Translations under genes and position numbers: made by a program
Notes under the pieces: generated by a model
Told to the model about the DNA's origin: nothing
Database searches by the model: none
The model's input: only the letters and a program-made list of their open reading frames with translations
Assembly (NCBI GenBank): GCA_963853835.1
Contig: OY970820.1
Coordinates: 19,089,873 to 19,153,872, forward strand
Direction: 5' to 3'
Length of the DNA stretch: 64,000 nt
DNA from: Calendula officinalis
Taxonomy: Eukaryota; Streptophyta; Magnoliopsida; Asterales; Asteraceae
Shown: positions 1-13,000 of the stretch, piece by piece
How positions within the stretch are numbered: the stretch's first letter is position 1
Layout of the letters: each line of letters opens with the position of its first letter

Positions 1-447
1 CAAGGTGGTTCTAATTAGTTCGGGGGCAACCCGATGACTAGATACGATTGCTAGGAAAGCAAGGTATTAGAGTCACAATAGGGTGACTAGTTAGATGGAT
101 GATTTACTTACATGTTTGTCTATATGCCATACGATTATTATTATTATTGGGTCTATGTAGCTCACGAGATGTTTTGTCTCACGTACTCCTTGTTTGTTTT
201 GCTATGTACTCAGGTTCGGGATCGAAGGTTTAGGTACGCATGGATAGAGATGCGGGGCCTAGAGTAGAAGAACATTAGATTGGATTTATGCTTAGCTTTG
301 GTTTTGATCTATTTTGTAACACCAAACTTTATACTCTGATTTTGATACCAAAGGTTTTTGTAAATCCATATTTTGGAATAGTTCTTCTATTTATGAAAAA
401 TGATTTATTTTGGGCAAATGTGTTGTATTAAAATTTGAGGTGTTACA
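1..447 (+). mobile_element. 3' end of an LTR, Tekay-like gypsy family
   Basis: This segment is the reverse complement, with divergence, of the start of the two LTRs at 21947 and 28535. Shared stretches include the region around 210-260 and the terminal TTGAGGTGTTACA at 435-447. It is therefore the 3' part of an LTR of the same family in plus orientation, cut by the window edge. No PBS follows at 448, so it is either a 3' LTR or a solo LTR. Confidence 0.75.
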
Positions 448-1299
448 ATTTAAAGCTATTAAATCGTATAGTAATTGGATAATATTGTTGTATAAATTAT
501 ATAAAGGTTATTATATAATTAATTATTAAAAGTATAAATACAATTATATATTTCGTGTATATGGGTACCGAAATATTAGTGTATTAATACTAGACATTTA
601 ATAGTTAAGTGCAACAATAATAAACTAGTTAAACTATAAGGGATGGAAGTGTAGAAGTAAAGTTTAATTAAGGATCTAATCTTAATTAAACTAGAAGGAC
701 TTAAATGAAACTTATTCTGTTATATATAGAAGGCTTAAGGTTTCATTTATTCCTTGATCATTACCTTACAACCCTACACGAAATCATCATCCCTCCTCTC
801 CTTGGTGTCGGCCGAAGATCAACAAGAACACAAGCTTGTGTTCTTCGTTCGTGTTCTTCGTGTTCTTCAAGTATTGAAGAACAAGTTCATTGCTTAAATC
901 AACTAGAAGGTCGCTCGATTTGTTCATCATTAGTGGATCTATCTTAAGCAAACAACAAGGTATGTTTTGGGAAACCCTTTTCTCCCTTCTCCCCTCTTGG
1001 ACGAGTTCGACCAAAGAACCCTAGGGTTCTTTGGTTGATGGTCGAACGAACCACACAAGCAATGTGTGTGTTCGAGTTCTTCGTACAAGGTTTCTTTCTT
1101 GTTAATCTAATCTAGATTTCCAACATCCCAATCCTTTAGGGTTTAAGGATTAGGTTTAATCCCACTTCCGCTTTTAGGGATTAAATCAGCTAGTTGGTTT
1201 TAACCGGTCAAGAACAAGTTCATGTTCTTGGTCAGTATGGTCGAACCAAGCATACTAGGTGGTTGACCCAAGTGGTCGATCAGTTACAATGAAACCCTT
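448..1299. other. Unassigned transposon-derived spacer
   Basis: No gene could be supported here. The stretch is AT-rich at first (448-700) and then carries repeated 'gtgttctt' words (836-890). Several short ORFs overlap on both strands without recognisable domains or splice structure. It lies between an LTR end at 447 and an LTR end that begins to match 3' LTR sequence at about 1300. It is probably LTR or leader sequence of an older element, which is an inference. Confidence 0.35.
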
Positions 1300-1428
1300 C
1301 ATGACCAAGCTCAATCGGAGTTTATTTTGGGACGTTTGGTTTGTAAACCTAAACCTAAACTTATTATTATCTTTATGCTTCCGCACACCTTTAAAAAAAC
1401 GGTTTTTAAAATTTGCGGTGTTACAACT

Positions 1429-1440
1429 TGGTATCAGAGC
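1429..1440 (+). other. Primer-binding site, initiator tRNA-Met
   Basis: TGGTATCAGAGC lies 3 nt after the LTR end TTACA. This is the standard plant LTR-retrotransposon PBS complementary to the 3' end of initiator tRNA-Met. It fixes the element orientation as plus. Confidence 0.9.
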
Positions 1441-3869
1441 TTCGGTTTGGCGATGGATACACTGTTAGGTGTTTCATTCCCAAATCGTGGCTCGATTTTG
1501 GTCAAGCATTCCGGACGAGTGGGATTAGAGCAACAGTGAATGAAGTTAGTTGTAGTTAGTATGTAGTTACTAACGATTTAAACTAAGCTTTCGCGAGTGG
1601 TTGTGATTGTTATAGATATGACAGGTAAAGAGAACCCGACCCCCTTGGCCCTAGGAAATGTTGGAACCTCAAGTAACGATGCGGGAACTGACCGAGGAGC
1701 ATATATACGCACGTTGGGGAAATGAAGTGCATTAGAGGTGTTCAATTTTGGGCAAGAGGGAAATTGGCCTTGGGAAAAGAAAATGTGTTGTGGGTCAAGG
1801 ACGGGGGAGGTCGGGGAATCTTCACCAACGTTAGACCGACAGTGATAGCTCGGGTATGTTTTTATAAACTCAATACTTGTGTTTATGTAAAATTGGTAAT
1901 TGAGTAGATCGCTTAATTAGGACTTGTGAAATAATGTGATGAACTGAACTGCGTACCTTTGGTGTTTTATGCCACTGGAAGTGGAATAATTGATTGATTA
2001 TTGATTTAGGGTACATCATCTGTGTCAGGAATTATATTGATATAAATGATGCATGCTTTCTAGTCTCTTGGAACCTGGACTAGGTTAGTGTGATCTGATG
2101 TGTGGATTGTTCTAGTTGAAACAAAGTTATTGTTGTATGTTATAAAATATAGTTTTCTTTTCTTGCTGTTGGCGCACACATAGTGCCTCGTGTGTGTAAG
2201 TTGTCCATTATGTTTTGTGCAATTTGGCGATAAGTTGAAATTAAATGTCTTGGTTGTTCCTTCGCTTCAGGAGAAGTGAAGATGATTGGTGGTATGTCGG
2301 TTTCGGTCACAATATATGGGGCCATAGATAAATTGAGTATGATAGTAATTGTAATATCATTAATGTAAGGCTTGTAATTATGATAGATGTAATCATAGAC
2401 GTGAATAGAATAGTCCAAGTAGGACTAGTGTTTGTTATGTGAAAAAGTTGAAACTTTTATTGTGACCTGTCGGGTCACATGTAGTGACTTGTATAGTGAG
2501 GATTGGAAATGCCTATCCAAAGTGAATAAATTGATGCTTGCTTTTGTTATAGCCATTAATTATGACCGTCATTCAATGTTAAAGATCTGAATGACAGGAA
2601 ATGTTATGATGCAATCTTGATTGGTTTCCTATGTTGAATTTGAAGTGTGAAAAGTGACTGATGAACTGTATGTGTAGTTTATTTTGAGTTGACTTGTGAT
2701 AGTAATAATTGAAGATAAAAGAGGTTGTAAAGTGTTTGCATCGATTATGAAATTAATTGAGAAAAGTTTTGAAATTGAATGATTATATTAAAATGATTTA
2801 TGTTGATAAAATTGGTCACAGTTTAAATTTGTAATCTTTAAATTACTTAAAGTGATGATAACATTGGATAATTGTAATAAAAGTTATCAAATTAAGGTTA
2901 TGAAATTTTAGGCCTTAAGAGATACGTTTCTAGATAAAATAACAATGGTTGTTTATGCTTAATGGTGAATTGATTTGAGGAAATTAACTTGCTATTTGGA
3001 GGACCTATAAGTAAAAGTCAAGAAGTAGTTGATTGGTAATTGGTTGACTTGCGTCAAAGTAAAAGTTGACATTGAATTGAAATGACTAACTAGTACTAAT
3101 ATGAGTTTGACATGTTTAATGAACCGTTAGTTGTATGTTTGGAATTGTTATGATAAATTTCTCAATGTTGACCCGTTAAAGGTAATTAGTGTCAAGACTT
3201 GATTGAATGCATTTTTAGTTGCTAGATTTTGGTGAGTAGCTTAACATGTTATGGACGTAATAAAACAATTTGGACTATGAAACTTATTTTGATCGATTTG
3301 GTCATAAAGAATTAAGAATTTGATAAATGTCTAATTGATAAGTGACTTGACTTTGAAGGTCGTTATATTTTAGTTGTGAATTCATATAATTGTTAACCTC
3401 GAAATGGATGATGTCCAAATTGAATCGCAATTATTGATTTGTTTATCTATTATGTATCAAATTGAAAAAGAATATATATGACTCGTGACTTGATAATTGT
3501 TGGCATGTTTGTAGTTCAATAAGTTGATCGTATGAGAGTTTTTATATGCCTCCTATCATGTATGAAATGATTAGATATATAGTTATAAATCGATTATAGG
3601 ATATAGACCCGGTCCGGTCAAAATGTGCAAAAATAAAAAAAAAAATTAAAAAAAATTTGACGTGACTTTTTCCAAGGAAAGTGTATTTTTGGATTAGTGG
3701 ATATATCAAAGAAATAAATTGATTGATAATTGGAATGATGATGTTTTTGGGAAAACTTAATGTGAGACTTAAATTGGAATGGAACTTTTTAACCGAATTG
3801 GAATACTTTTGTGGTTGAAAAGTTGTGGTTGGATTCCGGGGACGGAATCCTTTTTAAGGAGGGTAGAGT

Positions 3870-6423
3870 TGTAACCTCCTAAAACCGGCCTAGTAGTTTT
3901 AGGTTTATATTGATATTTGATAAATATCTATTTGACCATATGTGGAATAAATTGATTAAATATTAAATGAATTGTTTGACCTTTTGTCATTTTGTGACAT
4001 TTTAATCAACGGATTAAAATATTCGATTACTGAAATGTTTAAAGGATTGTATGATTTTTATATTTTTGGATTCTCCTTTTTATTTCGTTTCCGAATATAT
4101 TTTCGTGGCTAAAAACATAGTTCGTTTGGTATTTTAAATAAATTAACTACGAACGGGACTTTTTATATCGTATTGCTTAAAATAAAAGAAAAAGTCAAGT
4201 GGGCCCCCTACCCTTGTTTTGTCGGACGAAGTGAAAGATTTCTCCTTTTTTTCACTTCACTTCACAACCTTTTCCCATTTTTATTTCTTTTAGACTTTTA
4301 TAAATCAACTCTCTCAAAAACCCATTTGTGTTCTTGAGGTTTTGGGAAGATCTCTTGCTTGTTTCTTGCTCAACCTCAAATCTAATCTCGTTTGTGAATA
4401 TGCCTTGAGGTAAGCTTCAACCTATATGTATTTGTTTTTGAGTTCTTGCAAGTTGATAAATTAGGGTTTATGATTCTTGAGGTTTTGTTGGTGATTTTTG
4501 TTGAAGATGTTATATTAAGTGTTTATACAAGTTTTGGCATGTATTGTATGATTATTTATTGGGAGAAACTAAGCTTTGGTGGAACTCACCTTCAAACTCC
4601 ATTAATGGAGGTTTGGAGAAGATGGGTTTTACCAAACCTTGGATTTCTTGAGGTTTTGAGTTTTATATTATTATGATAATATGTTTGATGAGTGATTTAG
4701 GTTGATTGGTGGATTATGACTTGATTGAGTGAAATTGTTAGTTAAAACAATTGTTTGAGTTTATGTAAAAATTATGAACTAATTATTGTGTTAAATGACT
4801 AGTTGGTGGAAATATGTCATTTGTGTGTTTTGCGGGTTTTGTTGCTTGTTTATGATAAAATGAGATGTTAGTTATGCTAGTTGTGACTTATGTCAAGTAT
4901 TGGTGAAATTGATGAAATGCTAGTTAGTGTTCGGGTGATTTGACACAAATGATAGAACTTATGCTTTTAGAAGTCTAATAGTTGGGTTATAATAGTTATG
5001 AGCTTGTTGGAATGGTGAGCTAGTTATGACTTGCTAAATGTAGTAGTTTATGGATAATGGTTGTGAATTGCTTATGTTATAGTGATGTTTGGGTCTTGAC
5101 CTGTTTGGGCCATTTGGTAGTAAAATGACCTAAGGAACTTGGATTGTGAAAGTATAAGTACCTTGTAGGTTATGTGTTAGAAATGTTATGGATAACATTT
5201 GGTGAATTGTAAGTTGATGATATGATTATAGTTGTAGGATGTATTATTGTTTAATAATCCGGTTTTACCTGTTTGAATGTAAGATTTGCAAAATGACTAG
5301 TTGATTTGTTATGTAAGTATAAATGGTCATGACGTGTTCATATGATGATTCAAGTGTTTGGTTATCTAGTTGGTGCAAGTGTTAGTGTTAAATGTATATT
5401 AAACATTGTTTATATGTTTGGCGGAATTATGTACTAATTCGGTATTCCTTTGGATTATCAGGAAATGGGAGGACAACTCAGTGGCATTAGACTACTGAGT
5501 TGGTGACAAGGAGAAGGTTACAGTGAGTGGAATTAACCTCCAACTTGTGTTTGGTTACAATCGGTTTGGTATTGCGTGTTTGGCATGAAAGATGCAGGAA
5601 AATACAGGAAAAATGCAGGAAACGCCCACTGCCGCGAGTTCACGATCGTGAACTCTAGTTCACGTTCGTGAACTATAGTTCACGGTCGTGAACTATTGTT
5701 CACGATTGTGAACTTCAGTCTGCGGGTTTTCGGGTCGTTTTTCGGGCGCGAATCTTTAACAGGTTGCTTGCTTGGTACCCGTGTGAGCGGGTTAAGCGAA
5801 ATAGGATATGTGCACATAGATGAAGATGTTTTGCTTGATTGGTAGCAACAACTCGGTTAGTGGAAATCGATGATAGGGATGTCAGTGTCGGATGGATAAC
5901 GGTTGGGCATAGTGTATCGACGAATCGTGGTATTCGGACCTTACTGTATGCATTACATGTAAGGGGGTTCACCGGGTACCATTGTTTGGCCGACAATGGT
6001 TTTAGGCTTCCGACAGGACCCCCGATCTTCCTAGACAGTTAGTGGTTCAGTGGAACAGTGGCTAAGTGGAACTGCGGTTAAGAGGAACAGTGGTTAAGTG
6101 GTTACAAGGAGTAACGATCGTGGAGATGTTGGTGCTTGCTTGTTGTGCTTTACATAATTTGTAGATTATGTTCATTCACTTAGCTTTGTGCTAATCCCTC
6201 CTCGTTGACTCTTTTCAGGTTGATCGGTGCATTGAACGGGATGAATGACCAAGCTCAATTGGATATGTTTTGTAAAATGAGTCATGTCGTTAAGTGACAC
6301 CGTTTAAATAGTGTTGTTTTGGAGTTTATTTTAGGACGTTTGGTTTTTAAACCTAAACTTATTATTATCTTTATGCTTCCGCACACCTTTAAAAAAACGG
6401 TTTCTAAAATTTGCGGTGTTATA
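3870..6423 (+). repeat. 3' LTR of the non-autonomous element (about 2.55 kb)
   Basis: The LTR begins TGTAACCTCC just after the purine tract AAGGAGGGTAGAG (3857-3869), which is the likely polypurine tract. It ends GCGGTGTTATA at 6423, where the 5' copy reads GCGGTGTTACA. It contains TATA-poor promoter-like AT-rich DNA and an ordered palindrome array at 5638-5713. Short ORFs inside it show no known domain and are treated as noncoding. Confidence 0.7.
5638..5713. repeat. Four 16-bp palindromes with exact 20-bp period
   Basis: Units at 5638, 5658, 5678 and 5698 each read GTTCACG-N-T-CGTGAAC or a one-base variant, separated by 4-bp linkers (tcta, tata, ttt-like). The first unit is the perfect palindrome GTTCACGATCGTGAAC. 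The array sits inside the 3' LTR. Related 'CTCGTGTTCACGAACC' words recur in the Tekay-like LTRs at 23290-23480 and 29880-30030. Confidence 0.9.
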
Positions 6424-7098
6424 ATGCAAGCGGCACATAAGTATATAAGTATATCGCTTTTATGTTCAATTATTATTGTGAATTATATCGGTTCGTTTGT
6501 GTAAGTTTTATTAATTATGTAATTTCACTTATTTCATATTATATTTTGTATTTTTTTTTTTTTTAAAATCATCCATAAAATTGTATTATATGAATATATG
6601 TCGTTATTTATACATACAAGATACAAAATTTAAAAGCATTTAAAATCGAATCTTATTCTCAATAAGTAAGTACATTTTAAGACCCGCAGCAACGCGCGAT
6701 TACCACAATCCTCATTCTTTGCATTATTCATTAACAAAATTCAAAATAAAATCAATGTCTATATTTATTTTTCATCATTTTCTAGGCATTTGTACAATTA
6801 GTTGTGTGTGATCAATATGGTTCTTAGGTAATAATAGATCATTATCTTATATGCAGAAGTTTGTTGAATAAGGTTTGACTGGTGGTGTAAAAGATAACAC
6901 CAAAATCACACTTGCCAAAGGCCGAACGCTATAGATAACCCCAATTTTAACATGGGAGTGACTTGTGAGACCCACTATGGCTTTAACTTTTGACTTTTAA
7001 CACCTATTTGTGATAAAACGTTTTCCTTCTCTTTAGTCTACCTCCCCGCCCAAATTTGAAGTCACCACAAAATCTCATTTCCCGGGAAAAACTGCACG
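6424..7098 (+). promoter_or_regulatory. PRD1 upstream region
   Basis: AT-rich spacer between the LTR end and the PRD1 ATG. Positions 7015-7098 are pyrimidine- and GC-richer and probably hold the 5' UTR. No TATA box could be assigned with confidence. No other gene is visible here. Confidence 0.4.
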
Positions 7099-10000
7099 AT
7101 GTACTCAATCGGCTCCGATCATCCTCAGCGCTCCGACTCCGGCCAAAATCTCCAGCACCGGCAGTACCTAACATGCTCACAAGGCCACACTTCATCTCTG
7201 ATACTCCAAACCCTAGAAGGCGGATCGATTTGCTTAGTCTGTCTATCAAATCTGATCTCAAATCCTAATTCCCCAACCGTTCACATCTCTTACGCACTTT
7301 CTCAGCTCTCTCACGCTATCTCTCAACCTCCGTTTCTCCATAACATCCTCACTTTTCATCCTCATTTTCTCGTTTCCCCTCTCATAATCGCCCTTTCTTC
7401 ATTCGATGACGAACCATTGGCGAAACAGATGATTGATTTGATATCAGAATTGTGTAGCTCTGGTGATTTTTCGATTTATGGCGAGTTTGTTTCTAGAGTT
7501 TCGGATCGGTTGTCTTCTGGTTCGTTAGCTTGGAGCAGACGTCAAACTTATATGGTAATTGTGTTTTCTATTTGCGATCTGTTCTGTGACACATATTGTA
7601 GTTCAATTAACTCATGTCCTTGAAGTATTTGAAAATATTTTAGGATATTGGACTTTAATCGTTTGTGTTCTCTCAGCTCTTTATTCTCGTTCTCAGTTTA
7701 ATGTATCTGTTCGACTATTTCAACACCAAAAATAATGGTTTGTGCTAGTCATTGTAAGTTCACATTAATCTGTGCCACAATTTCAGTGTAATTTAGCTTT
7801 AAAACTTCCTTCATGTACAGATCGAACGCTAAGATGATCTAAGACCAACAAAGCAAACAATTAAAATCAATAATACCATTTCAATCACCCTGTCTAGTTA
7901 GTATTAATGAAATTTATACCATAGTCTATTCATGATTTTTTCAGTTAAGCGGCCTAATTTTCAGCTAACATTCTCAATTATTAGCTACACTGCTTAGGTG
8001 TTCTATTGGATTGTCAGAAGAACGATCCCTATACACATATCAAAGACAAAGATGCACTTTATCTGAACCTTGTGGCAGGTCTCCAGTTGCCTAGGTAACA
8101 GTTGGAGTTAATTCTAAGTTTCTAATTATGTATATGCTCATACTTTAGTGTGATTCTCTTCTGTAAATGCAGTGAAGAGATTCAGGGAGAAATTTTATTT
8201 GTTCTTTACAAAATATGTTCTATCCAGAATGCATTCATAGGTAATAACAATGGTGATTTTTTATGTGGCAATTCTTCGAAGATCTTACATTTGTCATTAG
8301 AAGCCCTCTTGAAGACCCATCGTGATGATGTTCGCATGAATTGTGTAGGTTTGTCAATACTCAATGCTCTGAAACTCGGTTTTTAATGTATTTAATATCT
8401 AATTATTATTTTATCTTCCTTTGAATAACACATTTTCTGTTACTTTTGCAAAGCGCTTTTATCCGTGCTTGCACGCAGAGGCTTCTTTGAGAATGCATTG
8501 GAAAATGAGAAGGAATACCGTGAAGCAGACAATTTTATGGAAACAAATCAAGATGAAACAGAAAAGACTCCTTTGAATGTGTTGTTTGCTGAAGCTGTAA
8601 AAGCACCTTTGCTTTCTTCAGATTGTGAAGTCCAAACTGCCACACTGGATTTAATTGTCCTGTATTTGTCTTGTGGAGGTGTTTCAGAAAAAGAGGTCCA
8701 AGTTTTGGTTGAGGAGAATGTTGCTGACTATGTTTTTGAAATCTTGAGATTATATGGTAGGTTTGTTCAACACTTTTTAAATATACTCTACTTTGCGTAG
8801 GCTTATAACTTATCTCATGGTTTTCCTTTCAAAAATTTTACACTTTTTAGATTTAGTTAAATATAGTTTTGGGTCACTCAGTTGCTGTCACAGAAAAAGG
8901 GAAAATTTCATAAAAAAGGTTAGATAACATCCAAAAAATTGAACATTTTCTCCTGTTTTTAAGCTATTTTGGATCTTATGTTACCCTTTTCTGGAAATTT
9001 CCCTAATGAAAGTAGTAGAAAAAGGTGGCGTCTGGTTTACAGTTAGGAATCACTATGAGTATGAGTTTGATAACATATTAAGTGATAATGGAAGGTTCCC
9101 AGTTTTGCGGGTATCAACCACATTCTTAATTCTCAAACGCATACCCTTAAACCAAACATACCAAAACATTTTCAAGTATCAAACCCATAACCTAAAACCA
9201 AACAGCCCCTAATTTTGCATCTACATTCTGAATCTTGGTACTTTTTATAAGACACTAAAACGTATACTTGTATATTGACAGGGTGCAAAAAAGATTCTGT
9301 TGTCAGTTCATCTCTACAAGTTCTTGATCTCTTATCATTATCAGATCTAGCTTTCAAACAAAGGCTTGCAATTGGATTCACAACTTTAATCCCTGTTCTT
9401 CGTTACGTTTCTGAAATTCCTTTTCACCCTGCTCTATCTCAATCCTTAAACCTTATATCAGAATGTTTATCAAATTGTCCTGGAATCATTTCAAGTTCAA
9501 ATATTCAAGAAATCAGCCTTATAATAACCTCAATGCTCAAAAAACATATCAATGGGGAAGCCAACATGGTTCCAGAAACATTCACTTTAGTCTGCACACT
9601 TTTTGTATCTCTCATGAAATCTCCATCTTCTCATGGAACTCAAAGTATTGCAAAAGTGTTACAAGATGCATCAAAATGCGTTATTTCAATTTGTTTGAAT
9701 TATTATGAGGAAAATTGTGGTCAAATGTTGCATTCTCTTTACTTGCTAAAAGAAGCATATGAATACAGTTTTCAAGGGGATCCTGCAGATTCAAATTATT
9801 CGGGATTACGCGATTGTATATTAGTAATATGTGAATTAAAACTGTTACCATGGATTTTAACGAGTATTAATTCGATTGATGAAGATATTGTGTTGGGTAT
9901 ATTTGAGATATTTCAGTCCATGATGATCCAATCTGATTTCCAACCGAAAGGATTTGTAAGTGTTTTGGTTAAATCCTCTTGGTTCAGTTTTTCATTTGGT

Positions 10001-13000
10001 TGTTTAGGTCTTTTTTCTAGTGAGAAGATGAAATTTAGAGTTTATTTCTTGTTGAGTTCTATTTTGGATGTGGTTACTGGAAATGATTCTGGTAAATCGG
10101 TTAGAGATGTTGCTGTGCATCTGCCATCTGATCCTGTGGATTTGTTGTTTCTTTTGGGGCAAAAGGGATCTCATAATCAGGAAGTTTTTTGCTGTCAATC
10201 TGCTGTTTTATTGATACTGTATACCAGCTCTTTGTATGATGACAGGTATCAAGTCTTCATTTGACAGTTGTTTTTAGTTATAGAGGTGAAAAATGGGCAG
10301 GTTCGGTGGTTTGACTTTTGAGTAACGGGTCGGATTTGTTTTTTTATTTGTACATGTCAAAACGGTTTGGGTTGGGTTGACCGATATCACTTTTGTCCAT
10401 TTATATTACCTTCTTATAAATAATTATAATATGATTATTAATATCTTATTATTTCAAAAAGTATCCAAAATTTTCTAATATAATTATACAGCAGGCTTTA
10501 TGCATTGAAACTCGAAAGTACAATTTGGGCGACTTCTGACTGATTTCCCCTTAAGCTACTTTTTATTCTACCAGTTTGACTCGTTAGATATAAAACATAG
10601 TTAATTACTTGGTTGGCCTATGTGAGCTAACCACAAAATTGTTTTCGAATTTTGCGAGAATTATTTTTTCTTTCGATATTTTGATTTTTTTCTTCTTCCA
10701 GTTTTGATTTTTTTTCTTCCAATTTTTGAATTTTTTTAGTAAAAGAAAGGGGGGAAAATACAAAATGGAGTTGCGAAGATTTGAAACCAAGACAAATTCA
10801 AAAAAGTAGCTAAAATTCAGACTTTTTTAAATTAAAAAATAATCCAAGAAAGTAGCTTTCCTTTAACGATAAAATTGTCACTTTGAGAGAATTGATAATT
10901 GTTAAATTCAATTTGGTACTCTCTCCATCCCAAAATTATTATCCACCAGACAAAAAGGTACATTAATTACATTGTGCCACCAATCAAATTTTTTTGTTAC
11001 CACTTAAAAGCTTTTTGATTGGTTGTAATTTAAAGTGGACAATTATTTTGTGACACACCAAAATGAAAAGATGGACAATAAAATTGGGACGGAGGGAGTA
11101 TAGTCATATTACCAAAAGCATAACCCGATCCAACCCATTTGTAAGGAAATGTTCAATTATTGATTACATCCTTAATCATTGTGTTTAATTACTCAAATTT
11201 TCTTTGTCAGGCTTGCAGATGATAGGATGGTATTAGCTTCACTAGAGCAATATATTCTGCTTAATAGTTCAGAGATCTTAAACAGGATTATTGAACCACT
11301 AATAATGCAAGTGCTCATAAATCTATATGGCCTTTATAGAGGTCTAGCCAAAATAAGTTACCAAATACCATACAGCCCAGATGCCGAAAATACCCTCTTC
11401 AATCTAATCTCAGAAAAACAATGCGAATTTCTCAATATTAGAATCCACACAACATCACTAAAATGGTTATTTCAACAAGAGAGAATTTGTAACTTTTTAT
11501 CCACCCAGATTTTAAGATGGTGTAGAAGATGTATCGTTTATGGAAACCAGATTATTGCTTGCAGCAATACTGAAACTGTTACATTTAAACAAATTGCTGA
11601 GCTGGCAGCATCTGGAGACAATTATGGAGCTAAACTTATATTGTGTTTGTTGAGAGATATTGTAGAGGAGAGTGGAGATGAAAATGATATTGTTTTATTA
11701 TTAAATATGATTGCAGCAATTATTGCTTTATTTCCAGCTGCTTCAGGGGAACTGTGCTTAAATGGGATTGTTCTTGCTTTTCAGAATCTTTATCGTTATC
11801 ATTCTTCTTCTGTGGAGATATTTAATCTTAACTGTCAACTGGTTTTTACAATATTATGTTCAGTTAATTCGGAATCACTTTCGGATGATGAAGCTTGGAT
11901 TACTATAGCAACAGAGGTAAACTAAGTATATTCAACCCGTTTACATATAAATGATTAAATGGGTTGATTTGGGTTGTGTTTTATAAAACGGGTCGAATGT
12001 GTCAAATAAATAAAGTAGTTAAAAGTAAATGGGTCGATGTTTGGGTTGTGTTATATCTCAAATGGTCAAATGTTTCAAATAAAAAAAGTAGCAAAAAGTA
12101 AATGGGTCAATGTTGAATGGGACATGTAAATAAGTAACTAAAAGAAATACGAGTCATACAGATAAAATGGGTTGGAAGTCACCCAAAGTTTGAGTTTTAA
12201 TGCATACGACATCCTAAACTGTTAATTCAAAGATTTAATAACTATTGTAACAATATTGTTCTGTAATCATAATTTCCGCAAATATTATTTTTATAAAATG
12301 GACAAAAAGTGTTTATGGGTCAACCCGATCAACCTAATCTGACCTTACATCTTTTGTAGTTAATTCATTACCTGATTTCCACAACCACTGAAAACGGGTG
12401 CACTCAAGAAGGTCTCTTAGTAATGGGCATTCTTTCTCTAATCTTGCATCACTCTCATCACCAGAACCTTCTAGAAGCTTCCAAGACCATACTTTTGAAC
12501 ACTCAATTGATCTCATTAGTTAATAAAATGGTCCGTGAAGCTTGTTTAAAGGGACCTGCATTGTTTGATCATGATGAGGCTACACAAACTGGAGAAAGCC
12601 TGATATTTTTGCTTTTACTAAACTACTTCTCTCACAAAAGGTACATTTTCCCCATTCATACAAGGCTCATTATGTTTAATCCTCAAACTTTCACTGATTT
12701 CACATTTCAACCCTTAACCTATTTACTGCAATGATTTATCGTGAACTTTGGCTGACTTGGAATTTAACCCCCAAACTTTTGTTGACTTGGTGTATCAACC
12801 CTTTGTTGACCTATTACTTGTCAAACCGTTAGTATTTTATTGAATTATAACTTTTATTAGCTTTAAATATGATTTAACCTTAAACTTTCAAATATTTGAA
12901 CTATTAACCCTCAAACTTTTTTCTCAATGTTTCACATATCTTTAATTTAATAAAATATTATTAATATTTTTTACTGTTGTTACTACTTTAATTATAATAG

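Larger units (their letters stand above)
1300..6423 (+). mobile_element. Non-autonomous LTR retrotransposon remnant
   Basis: The end of a 5' LTR (about 1300-1425, ending GCGGTGTTACA) is followed by a primer-binding site. A purine-rich tract and a long 3' LTR (3870-6423) close the element. Positions 1318-1425 match 6325-6423 closely apart from small indels. The interior (1441-3868) has no gag, protease, RT or integrase ORF. A short ATG-led frame near 1619 soon stops. The interior is C-poor on the plus strand. The 5' LTR is strongly truncated, because homology to the 3' LTR is lost upstream of about 1300. It resembles large non-autonomous (LARD-like) gypsy derivatives. Confidence 0.7.

Noticed and set aside
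705..1014. 80-aa and 75-aa overlapping ORFs near the window start
   Set aside because: They overlap on opposite strands in LTR-like DNA rich in 'gttctt' repeats, with no domain.
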